Below are positions 46,419 to 56,353 of a DNA stretch of 64,000 nucleotides, piece by piece; the first letter of the stretch is position 1, and each line of letters starts with the position of its first letter. Origin of the DNA: JBCCFC01 sp965213595 (lineage in GTDB: Bacteria; Chloroflexota; Anaerolineae; Caldilineales; Caldilineaceae); contig CBDBZO010000006.1 of the NCBI GenBank assembly GCA_965213595.1, positions 1,860,001-1,924,000 of the forward strand, read 5' to 3'. The translations under genes and the position numbers were made by a program. Under the pieces are notes generated by a model. The model worked only from the letters and a program-made list of their open reading frames with translations, was not told where the DNA came from and made no database searches.

Positions 46419-46659
46419 TCAATTAAACAATTCTCTCCAAGGCGTCGAAATCTCCCATGGGAGAGCGAAATCAAAACGACATAAAGGGCTTCGGGCGCTT
46501 GGGGGAGCCGCTCGATGAACGCTACCTCATTATCACGCGCCGACAAGACTACGGCTTTCATTTTGGATAGCGTATAGCTTAACCGGAAGGCGCGAAGGTC
46601 ACAACCGTTTCTTTGCGTTTGCTGAACGTCTTCTTTTCAGCCGCTACCAACAACGCGCC
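46419..46659. other. Gap with coding-like debris
   Basis: A short plus-strand frame ending at the TAG at 46568-46570 encodes DERYLIITRRQDYGFHFG and may be the end of a lost gene. Otherwise nothing is recognisable before the DUF4129 gene. Confidence 0.35.
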
Positions 46660-48240
46660 ATGACAACCACCACACAACCTCGCTTCCCCCACCTTCACTG
46701 GCTCGGCGACGGCCTGCTGCCCCTGCTGCTGGCGCTCGTCCGCGCCTGCTGGCTCTGGCCCTGGCTGACGCTGCTGCGCCGCACCCTCACCGGCGAGGAA
46801 CAACCCCTGCTGCCCTTGCCGCTGATCGTCGCGCTCCCCGTGGCGAGCCTGCTGCTCGCCCGCCTCCTGCGCCAGAGCGACGCGGTCGACCCCGGCCGAG
46901 CGCGCCAGACGCCGCGGCGCGACGTGCCGCTGAGCGTGCGCTTGGCGGTGACGGGGGGTGGGCTGCTGGCGCTGCTGCTCGTGCTCTGGGGGCGCTACTA
47001 CGCCGGGGCGTATTGGCTCTGGGAGACGGCGTGGCTCGTCCAGCTGGGCAACGGGCTGATCCGCTGGGAAACGGGCGTGCCCGCAGCTTTCCTCACCTTG
47101 CTCGCCGCCGCCTTTCTCTGGCTGCGCGGCCTGCAGGATGCCCCCAAGCGCCTCTCGCACGACGACGTGTGGGCCAGCTTTCGCGTGGGGCTGGGCGCGA
47201 TTGTGCTCTACCTGCTGCTGGTGTCGCTCTCCAGCCTCTCGCTCTCCGGCGTCGACAGGCGGCTGATCGTGCTCTTTTTTGCGCTGGGCATGGTCGCGCT
47301 GGCGGTTTCCAACCTGAGCACCGTCGCCGGGCTGGATCGGGCGCTGGGCGGCGCGGGGTCGACCGGCAGCGGGCGGACGCCGAGCGTGGATCGCTTTTGG
47401 CTGCTCAACACGGGGCTGGTCGTGGCCGGGCTGCTGGGGGCGGCGCTGCTGGTGAATTTGCTCGTCGCGCCACAGAGTTTGACGGTCGTATTTGATGCGC
47501 TGGGGGCCGTGCTGCGTTTTGCCTGGTGGCTAATTAGCCTGGTGCTGGTGGCGATTACCTACGTGGTGGCCTTTATCGTGTTTTGGCTCCTGCAGTGGCT
47601 GCAACCCTATCTGAATCGCATGATGGAGCGCCTGGCCGAAAGCCCGCTGCGCGAAACGCTGGAGGCCCTGCAGGAGGTCCCGGAGCCGGAGCCGCAGGCC
47701 GTTGCCGACGCCGCGGCGCTGCCCGATTCATACCGCTGGCTGGGGCTAACCGTGCTGCTCGTCGGCCTGGCGATTGCCTTCTACCTGGCGCTGCGCCGCC
47801 TGCGGGCCGCTGCCCGCGAGGCGGACGAAGAGGCGCGCGACTCCATCTTCAGCAGCGAACTGCTGAGCGACCAGGCCGGCAATCTACTGCAAAACGTGCT
47901 AAACCGGCTGCGCGGCGTCGCGCGCGCCAACCCCTTCCTCCCGCTCGACGGCGAGCCGGACAGCCGCCGCGCCATCCGCGCCGTTTACCAGGCGCTGCTC
48001 GCCGGGGCCAGCCAGCGCGGCCACCCCCGCCGACCGAGCCACACGCCGGTCGAGTATGGTTCGCGGCTGTCGCGGGAGAAAGCGCTCGGCGAGGATGATT
48101 TGGCGACGATCACCAGCGGCTATTTGGCCGCTCGCTACGCGCCGGATGCGCCGAGCCGCGCCGAGGCCGAGCGGGTGGAGGCCGCGTGGCTACGACTGCA
48201 GGCGGATTGGTCGGCGCAGGACGAGGCAAGCACCCCTTAG
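46660..48240 (+). CDS. Multi-pass membrane protein with C-terminal DUF4129
   Basis: The 526-residue protein has a string of N-terminal hydrophobic segments (LGDGLLPLLLALVRACWLWP, LPLIVALPVASLLLARLL, TGGGLLALLLVLWGRYYAGA), more in the middle (LVLVAITYVVAFIVFWLLQ), then one near 360 (LTVLLVGLAIAFYLALRRLR). The cytosolic end (RAIRAVYQALLAGASQRG, TPVEYGSRLSREKALGEDD) is the DUF4129 domain. DUF4129 proteins usually accompany transglutaminase-like and MoxR/DUF58 genes, which are absent here. Function unknown. Confidence 0.75.
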   Translation: MTTTTQPRFPHLHWLGDGLLPLLLALVRACWLWPWLTLLRRTLTGEEQPLLPLPLIVALPVASLLLARLLRQSDAVDPGRARQTPRRDVPLSVRLAVTGGGLLALLLVLWGRYYAGAYWLWETAWLVQLGNGLIRWETGVPAAFLTLLAAAFLWLRGLQDAPKRLSHDDVWASFRVGLGAIVLYLLLVSLSSLSLSGVDRRLIVLFFALGMVALAVSNLSTVAGLDRALGGAGSTGSGRTPSVDRFWLLNTGLVVAGLLGAALLVNLLVAPQSLTVVFDALGAVLRFAWWLISLVLVAITYVVAFIVFWLLQWLQPYLNRMMERLAESPLRETLEALQEVPEPEPQAVADAAALPDSYRWLGLTVLLVGLAIAFYLALRRLRAAAREADEEARDSIFSSELLSDQAGNLLQNVLNRLRGVARANPFLPLDGEPDSRRAIRAVYQALLAGASQRGHPRRPSHTPVEYGSRLSREKALGEDDLATITSGYLAARYAPDAPSRAEAERVEAAWLRLQADWSAQDEASTP

Positions 48241-48597
48241 TACGCAATGGCGTAAATACTTAAAGAGTTTAACCACGAAGACACAAAGACACAAAGGCGT
48301 TAAACTCTCTTTCTTCTGCGTAATTATTAGGCTCCGTTGACATTTGAGAATTGGCCCTCACCCCTGGCCCCTCTCCCAACTTGGGGCTTAGCTTTACCCA
48401 CAAGTAGGAGGAGGGGTGGCGAAGGGGGAAGGGCGGAGAAGAACCCCCATCCTCGGCCCTTCCCCCGCGCGCAGGGGAAGGGTGACTGATTGATGAAGCG
48501 GTCACGGTGGGATCGCCTCTCTTGGTTTATCGAGCGGGCGATGTTAGAGAAGAGCCGCAAAATTAACGAGTCGACAGAAGCCCTCCCCATCCTGGGG
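48241..48597. repeat. Repeat-filled gap left of the IS4-like element
   Basis: The gap holds a GAGTTTAAC/GTTAAACTC pair (about 48268 and 48299), a TAGGCTCCGTTGACATTTG arm (48329-48347) like the one at 37398, CCCTCACCCCTGGCCCC repeats, and a stray element end CTTAGCTTTACCCACAAGTA (48387-48406). No gene is seen. Confidence 0.7.
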
Positions 48598-50091
48598 CTT
48601 AGCTTTACCCATAAGTATCAGGGGGGTGAAAAGCGAGATAGGCTTGGGCAATGTCCTGGAGGCGCTGCCAGCCGCGCCAGAGGACGGTGGGGCCAGGCTG
48701 GCCATCGTGCTTGCGAGCCAGAAAGCCGCCGAGTTGAGCAATCCAGTTCACGGCTTCCTGGACAGTGGGGCAGTGGTCTGGCGGAAGGGGTCGCTGGTGG
48801 ACAAAGTGGTAAAGGGCCTGGAGCTCGTGCTCGGCCAGGCAGGCGGTGGCCGGGGCGTCGGGGTCGGTGCGGGCGAGATGGGTGAGCCAGAAGAGATGCC
48901 AGGCAACGATGGTGTAAAGCGCAATCAAGGGCTGGAGCCGCTCCGCTTTGGCCAGTTGAGCGTGCTCAATGCGGCAGCCGGACTTGAGGATTTTGTGCAG
49001 GATTTCGATGCGCCAGCGCAGGCCATACCAGCGGATGCGCTCGACGGCCTGGTCAAAGTCGCAGACGGGCACGGTGGTAAGCAGGAGCCAGCCGAGCGGG
49101 TCGGCGTCGGCGGGGGGGTCGACCTCCTCGACCAGAAGGCCGTAGAGCGCCAGCGGCTTGTGGGTGGCGCGCAGGCGCTTGGGCGGCTTGAGCGAGAGCG
49201 AGGTGAAGCGCACGGCCACCGTGGCCTCGCGGGCGGCGCGACCGGGGCGGGCGCGCACCTGCACCTGGAGCTCGCCCGCGGCGGGTTGGTTGCGCAGCAC
49301 CTCCCAGAGCAGCCCCACCTCCGGTTCAGCCAGCGCGCGGTTCTGCGCAGCGCGCACCAGCAGGTCGGTTTTCAGCTGCTTGGCTTCGGCAAAGAGCTCG
49401 AAGACGTCGGCCTCGCTGTCGCCCACGTGAATCAACTGTGTCCCGTCTGGCTTGTCCGCTTCGCTTTGGCGCAGGCCAACCAGCCACTTGTTGCTCTCTT
49501 TCTCTGCGATGGGCAGCTGCCGTCGCTCATCGGGCGTCAACTGGCGCGCCGCCTCGTTGCGAGCCCACAGCTGCTGGCTCAGCACGCCCAGCGGCAGACC
49601 GTCCAGCGTGACCGCCAAACTGCTGTGCATCAGCAGCCCCAGACCGGGCTGCTCGCTCGTGCCAATCGGCCCCAGCCCCTCGGTCTGCGGGTGCTGGCTG
49701 TAGTCCAAAAAGCTTGTATCGTGCACCACCAGGCAGCGCGCGTGTCCGGCCATCCGCTCACGCGTCCGCTGCTGGTGGGGCTTGAGAATCTGCTCAGGCG
49801 TCGTCTTCTGGTTGCCAAACAAGTTGTAGGTCGCTTTCGTGTCCGCCCACTCATCGCACGCCTCGTTGACCGAGGCGCTGGGCCTGGCCGCCAGCTTGGC
49901 CCCGCTGTCCAGCAGCCGCCAGTCCAGCCGCGCATCGCCCAGCGAGACACTGCCCAGTTCGTCAGCCACCCAACTGCTATCCAGTCGTTCTTGTCTTAGC
50001 ATCTTTGGCCTCCTTTCCCTTGCTTGATGCCTACTTTACCAAACTTTTGTCCCTACCGATACCCCCCTCCCTACTTGTGGGTAAAGCTAAG
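48598..50091. mobile_element. IS4-family (Tn5-like) insertion sequence
   Basis: The inverted ends are CTTAGCTTTACCCATAAGTA (48598-48617) and TACTTGTGGGTAAAGCTAAG (50072-50091), one mismatch apart, framing a 1494-bp element with one transposase gene. The stop codon of the transposase lies in the left end. Outer additional copies of the same end sequence sit at 48387 and 50159, so flanking target duplications are not obvious. Confidence 0.85.
48605..50002 (-). CDS. IS4-family transposase, Tn5/IS50-like
   Basis: The 465-residue protein matches Tn5-type transposases: LGDARLDWRLLDSGAKLAAR near the start, LVVHDTSFLDYSQHPQTEGL (first catalytic Asp, ~92-111), HVGDSEADVFELF (second Asp, ~205) and WYGLRWRIEILHKILKSG, which holds the Y-(2)-R-(3)-E-(6)-K signature with catalytic Glu. 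The gene is intact, so the element may be active. It catalyses cut-and-paste transposition. Confidence 0.92.
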   Translation of the reverse strand: MLRQERLDSSWVADELGSVSLGDARLDWRLLDSGAKLAARPSASVNEACDEWADTKATYNLFGNQKTTPEQILKPHQQRTRERMAGHARCLVVHDTSFLDYSQHPQTEGLGPIGTSEQPGLGLLMHSSLAVTLDGLPLGVLSQQLWARNEAARQLTPDERRQLPIAEKESNKWLVGLRQSEADKPDGTQLIHVGDSEADVFELFAEAKQLKTDLLVRAAQNRALAEPEVGLLWEVLRNQPAAGELQVQVRARPGRAAREATVAVRFTSLSLKPPKRLRATHKPLALYGLLVEEVDPPADADPLGWLLLTTVPVCDFDQAVERIRWYGLRWRIEILHKILKSGCRIEHAQLAKAERLQPLIALYTIVAWHLFWLTHLARTDPDAPATACLAEHELQALYHFVHQRPLPPDHCPTVQEAVNWIAQLGGFLARKHDGQPGPTVLWRGWQRLQDIAQAYLAFHPPDTYG

Positions 50092-50378
50092 TTGCTGGCG
50101 GGGAGGGGGTTGGGGGTGGGGTTTTGCCTGGCCCGCGATGCGCTGAGCCTCAGCGGCGACTTGTGGGTAAAGCTAAGCACCGTGGGAGAGGGGAGGACGA
50201 GGCTCCCTTCCCTAGCGCTAAAGTCTTTGTATCAACATCGCATACATTCTGCAAATACAAAGCATACGCGCTTGAAACACAATCTTGCTATACTCTTTTT
50301 ATTGCGCACGTGCTCCCCATTTATCGGATGATGAAAGGCGGACGCGCGCTAATTTATAGCAGGAGAACCTGGACTATC
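50003..50378. repeat. Gap right of the IS element with extra element end
   Basis: Past the right end of the IS4-like element there is a second ACTTGTGGGTAAAGCTAAG (50159-50177), and CCCTCCC-type repeat sequence between. The clpC promoter lies at the end of this gap. Confidence 0.65.
50286..50294 (+). promoter_or_regulatory. Extended -10 promoter of clpC
   Basis: TGCTATACT (TGn plus TATACT) lies about 85 bases before the clpC start, in an AT-rich run. No consensus -35 is present at the usual distance. Confidence 0.5.
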
Positions 50379-52871
<2,493 letters not shown>

Positions 52872-52890
52872 GGGCGTTGGGTTGTTGAAG

Positions 52891-52930
52891 CAGAAAGGGC
52901 CAGTCCCCGCGTGGGGACTGGCCCTTTCTG
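52891..52930 (+). terminator. Terminator after clpC
   Basis: CAGAAAGGGCCAGTCCCCGC and its exact complement form a 17-bp stem ending in CTTTCTG, starting 20 bases past the clpC stop. Confidence 0.8.
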
Positions 52931-53004
52931 TTGCAAGCGATTCGCCCGCCATTTCCCGTGCTAATTTTACAAACCACCCCACCTGTGGTACAGTCTCTGC
53001 GTCT

Positions 53005-53077
53005 GGGCCTCTAGCTCAATTGGCAGAGCAACGGCCTTTTAAGCCGTGGGTTCTGGGTTCGAGTCCCAGGGGGCCCA
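53005..53077 (+). tRNA. tRNA-Lys (anticodon TTT)
   Basis: The 73-base gene has acceptor GGGCCTC pairing with GGGGCCC, D arm AGCTCAATTGGCAGAGC, anticodon stem ACGGC-GCCGT with loop CTTTTAA (anticodon TTT) and T arm CTGGGTTCGAGTCCCAG. CCA is not encoded. It is the last chromosomal-core gene before the CRISPR locus and could be an integration site. Confidence 0.95.
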
Positions 53078-53138
53078 TATAGCCGTCTCCGCTTGGAGGC
53101 GGCTTTTTCCTTCCTCAATTTTCTACTTCCTCAATACA

Positions 53139-53600
53139 ATGACACCTCCTCAACTGCGGCTTTGGCGCAGCCTGGCGATTTTGCGCCGCTTGCAATTGGG
53201 CAGTTCTACGCGCAACGATTTAATCCACGCCGTGAGGCGCGACTTGATTGCTCAATTTGGCCCGGAGTTATTCGGCGAGATCTTTGCCGATGACATCGTC
53301 AGCCAGTTCAAGCATGACATCAAATTCCTGCGCAACAAGCTCGGCGTCCAGATTGCCCCCGTGGATATGCGCACCAATGAATATGTGCTGGAAGGCTTTG
53401 GCGAACTGCGACCCCTCTCCTTGAGCGAGGATGAAATCGACGCAGTGGCTGTGCTAATGGATATGTTTGGCACCGAGCTTCCCTTTGCAGAAAAGATTCA
53501 GCCGCTGCTGCGCCGAGTGCTGGAGACGCTCTCCAAATGGATTCGCAGCGGGCACAGATTTGAGAAATTTCTACAGCAAAAGTGCCTTGGCGATCTGTAA
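53139..53600 (+). CDS. HTH protein of the WYL-regulator type, lacking the WYL domain
   Basis: The 153-residue protein resembles the N-terminal half of WYL regulators. LRLWRSLAILRRLQLGSSTR is the HTH lead, DIVSQFKHDIKFLRNKLGVQ the recognition region, NEYVLEGFGELRPLSLSEDE the linker, and then a helical part. The WYL ligand domain that normally follows is missing. WYL proteins regulate many CRISPR loci; this gene is immediately upstream of the Cas operon. ATG 53139 is chosen since the earlier ATG lies at the tRNA end. A truncated regulator or a short variant; function inferred. Confidence 0.6.
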   Translation: MTPPQLRLWRSLAILRRLQLGSSTRNDLIHAVRRDLIAQFGPELFGEIFADDIVSQFKHDIKFLRNKLGVQIAPVDMRTNEYVLEGFGELRPLSLSEDEIDAVAVLMDMFGTELPFAEKIQPLLRRVLETLSKWIRSGHRFEKFLQQKCLGDL

Positions 53601-53615
53601 ACGATGGCGTATACT
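53587..53615 (+). promoter_or_regulatory. Sigma-70-type promoter of the effector operon
   Basis: TTGGCG, a 17-base spacer and TATACT give a near-consensus promoter overlapping the end of the WYL-like gene, about 92 bases before the large-subunit GTG start. Confidence 0.6.
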
Positions 53616-53706
53616 ACTAAGCTACTTCTCCACTCCTCATTACATTAAAAACAACTTGCACCTTCATACTCAATGAGGCACTGCAAATCACAGCAGAGAA
53701 AAACCA

Positions 53707-55878
53707 GTGAATAAGGATAGTAAAAAGTGGGTATTCAACTTCGGGCCAATTGGTCGTACGGGGGCGGCACACACGAAAGATTCATTCAACTTGGCCTCAT
53801 TGCCACTACATGTCATGCTAGATGCTTTGATGGCCTCTACAAATCGAGATGAGTTTGTGGAGTGGATTTGGCATGATTTGTTCAAGCCAGCTTTTTATTT
53901 TCCCCCAACACAGGGAAGTGGACACAGTTGGAGGCACGTTCCTGGGAAACCACCGTATCAACCAGCATTGGCACCTTTTGCGAAGGTAACGGGAACATCG
54001 GGCAATAGAGTGATACATCACCACGACGGGTTGAAAAAGTGGAAGAAACTAACGGGAGAAAAATTTTCGATTCGTGAATCACAAATAATGGAAGACCAAG
54101 TGAGGCAAGTGCTGCTTGGAGTCGACTCACGTTACGTACAATTAAGTTTTGCTGCCGAACCGAGCACTACTTCCATGTTGGTTCGAGCAGTTGTTGCTGA
54201 TGCATTTATTGCAGTGGTGACGAGAAGTGTTGCCCGGTCGTTGAGGAAATTGCTGTCAATAAAGCAACCCTATTTTAAGACGATACGGTTTGTGTTCGAT
54301 GTCATTGACGGCGTGCATTTTTCTAATCCGCCAACTGATAACGAAATTTGGAACAAAGTAGGCCAACACTTTGACATTCGTTTTGCAAACAGCGAGCTTA
54401 TTCTTAACCATGTAACACCAATAGAGAACCCTTCCTTTTCTGACTATGCAACAGAAGTGCTCGTAGATTTGACGGGACGAATGCCAACGTCAGAAGAGGG
54501 GGCTTCCAATGTACTTTCGCTATCAGAGCTTCTCGTGATGCATCAGGACAGCCGCACACTTATTTTAACGATCCCGCAGCCATCTATACAGACATTTGAT
54601 TTAAACGGGCTTTCGCAGAAAATATACAGAGTGGCTCGACACAAACTCAATTCATTGAATGCCATTGTTAAAGACAAAGATGACGTAGATTATTTGAAAG
54701 CGGCGTTTGAGGACCAGATTGAAGTTCGAGAAGTTCCCAATCAGCGACATACTTCGCAAAAAGGCTTTCCTGTTCGTCTGGTTGCTCCTGTTTTGGAACG
54801 ACCTGGGAAATTGCTTGAGCAAAGGGCTTCGTCCGGTCGCGAATGTAGACTTTGTGGTTCAGCCTTTGGCAGTCGATTGCTTCCTGAAACAGGAAACTTA
54901 GCAAAACTTTTTTCCGCTGATTTTACGGACGGTCAATATCTAGGACAGACGGCAACAGATGTTTGTCCTCTATGTAGACTTTATATACTAAATTCTCCAG
55001 GAGCAGTGGCAGGCAAGGGAAAACGAAAAGTTTTGCGGGGGTCATTTGCGATTATAATACCGACATCGCATTTTGGCATTCAGTCGATGACCGCAACGCC
55101 CATCGAACAACCTCCTTTAGATATAAGTGGTCGCTTTCAGGGCTCGTTGGATCGAGTCACTGTAACTACACAAGAGTTTACCCTGTTCCAGCAAATTTCT
55201 CGTCGGATCGTAGCACAACTTTGGCGACGAATTGAGCCAAAAGCACCTTTGCCCCTACCATACTTAGGTGCGATTTTGCTCACTCACGAAAACAACCAGA
55301 AGGTGCGCCAACTCCTGCCAGAGTTTAGAGCGCTTTTCCAAGAGGTTCTGCTGCGTGCATACCCATATGAAATCCCGGTATCGCCATCAGTCGAAATAGC
55401 TTTAGACACCTATCTCAATGATTCTAAGCACGTGAGTCGTCATACTTATTTGAAAGCTCGCTCAACAACGCTGCCGATTTCGCCAACCTCTCGTTTGCAC
55501 GTTCTACTCAACAATAGCTCTCAAATTGAGCTTAGTGCAGAGTTGTTCGCAGCGGTTGACCAATTGACAAACCTTTTACCGCGCTCTAAAAACAATCAGC
55601 AAGAGCACTACTGGCTTTCTCAATCTTTGCTCGGTAGCGACCCTATTTCCGCAACTTATGAGGCAGCGAAAGCAGTTACAAAGTTACGCCCTAGGGAAGA
55701 AGCTGCTTTTGGCATAGCAGAACGATATTGGAAACGTTTGCACGGAGCCGAAGATTTAGCGAAGGCGTGGTCTGAGTATGAAATTTCTCGTACGGTCGTT
55801 GAAAAAATTTCAAACAGGTTCCCTTTCTTATTTCACCTTATGCCACTCTTGAGGAAAAACACGAATTATGCAAAATGA
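53707..55878 (+). CDS. CRISPR large subunit, Cas10-like (type IV-C-like) with zinc ribbon
   Basis: The 723-residue protein (GTG start) is first in a four-gene overlapping operon. Residues C380, C383, C420 and C423 (CRLCGSAFGS, CPLCRLY) form a Cas10-like zinc ribbon. HHHDGLKKW (residues 104-112) and WIWHDLFK (54-61) are the only H-D groups that could be part of a degenerate HD nuclease; no GGDD palm motif is present. Position before small, Cas7- and Cas5-like genes fits the large subunit of type IV-C, where a Cas10-like protein replaces Csf1. A divergent Cas10d (I-D) is the alternative. Coding DNA is AT-rich, unlike the chromosome. Confidence 0.7.
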   Translation: MNKDSKKWVFNFGPIGRTGAAHTKDSFNLASLPLHVMLDALMASTNRDEFVEWIWHDLFKPAFYFPPTQGSGHSWRHVPGKPPYQPALAPFAKVTGTSGNRVIHHHDGLKKWKKLTGEKFSIRESQIMEDQVRQVLLGVDSRYVQLSFAAEPSTTSMLVRAVVADAFIAVVTRSVARSLRKLLSIKQPYFKTIRFVFDVIDGVHFSNPPTDNEIWNKVGQHFDIRFANSELILNHVTPIENPSFSDYATEVLVDLTGRMPTSEEGASNVLSLSELLVMHQDSRTLILTIPQPSIQTFDLNGLSQKIYRVARHKLNSLNAIVKDKDDVDYLKAAFEDQIEVREVPNQRHTSQKGFPVRLVAPVLERPGKLLEQRASSGRECRLCGSAFGSRLLPETGNLAKLFSADFTDGQYLGQTATDVCPLCRLYILNSPGAVAGKGKRKVLRGSFAIIIPTSHFGIQSMTATPIEQPPLDISGRFQGSLDRVTVTTQEFTLFQQISRRIVAQLWRRIEPKAPLPLPYLGAILLTHENNQKVRQLLPEFRALFQEVLLRAYPYEIPVSPSVEIALDTYLNDSKHVSRHTYLKARSTTLPISPTSRLHVLLNNSSQIELSAELFAAVDQLTNLLPRSKNNQQEHYWLSQSLLGSDPISATYEAAKAVTKLRPREEAAFGIAERYWKRLHGAEDLAKAWSEYEISRTVVEKISNRFPFLFHLMPLLRKNTNYAK

Positions 55879-56353
55879 TAATTCACAACCTGAACGCTCC
55901 TCTGTCGGGCTAACATTGGAACGCGCAGTAAAAGCTGTAGATGAATTAAACTTAACGGGGGAACGTGCAGACGCGGTCCGGCTGGCGGTAAAAGCGTTGC
56001 TAGTCATTCGCAGCGGACTTCATCCTTCTTTGTTTCGGGGGCCAATGCCGAGCGACCGTTACAATCCATACCCACCAATTGCAAAGCACATCCGTGCGTC
56101 TAATGCAGAGACTTTGGGTTCCTTAATAGACGACGTCATTCACAATATTTCACCCAACTTTGTCACGCTAAAATCAGCTGGAGCAATTATTTCTCAATTG
56201 TTTCCAAATGAAGAGCGCGAACGTGCAACGGTATCTCTATTAAAAGAAGAGACAATTCCTATCGTAATGCTAATGAAAGCACTTTACCAAGAAGCGCTAG
56301 GATATGACGAAGCAGATTTGAAGTTGGAGGCAGAAGAGGGAGACACCAAATGA
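55868..56353 (+). CDS. Candidate Cas11-like small subunit
   Basis: The 161-residue helical protein overlaps the large-subunit gene by 11 bases and the Cas7-like gene by 4, so it is translated in strict coupling. GLTLERAVKAVDELNLTGER and a C-terminal LLKEETIPIVMLMKALYQEA read as helices. It has no zinc or nuclease motif. In type IV-B/IV-C and many type III systems a separate small subunit of this size sits between large subunit and Cas7. Assignment is by position and secondary-structure look only. Confidence 0.55.
   Translation: MQNDNSQPERSSVGLTLERAVKAVDELNLTGERADAVRLAVKALLVIRSGLHPSLFRGPMPSDRYNPYPPIAKHIRASNAETLGSLIDDVIHNISPNFVTLKSAGAIISQLFPNEERERATVSLLKEETIPIVMLMKALYQEALGYDEADLKLEAEEGDTK

Noticed and set aside
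50124..50378. 85-residue N-terminal extension of ClpC
   Set aside because: It runs through repeat sequence and the promoter; ClpC proteins start at the MMRFDRFTERAQ segment, which has its own ribosome site.
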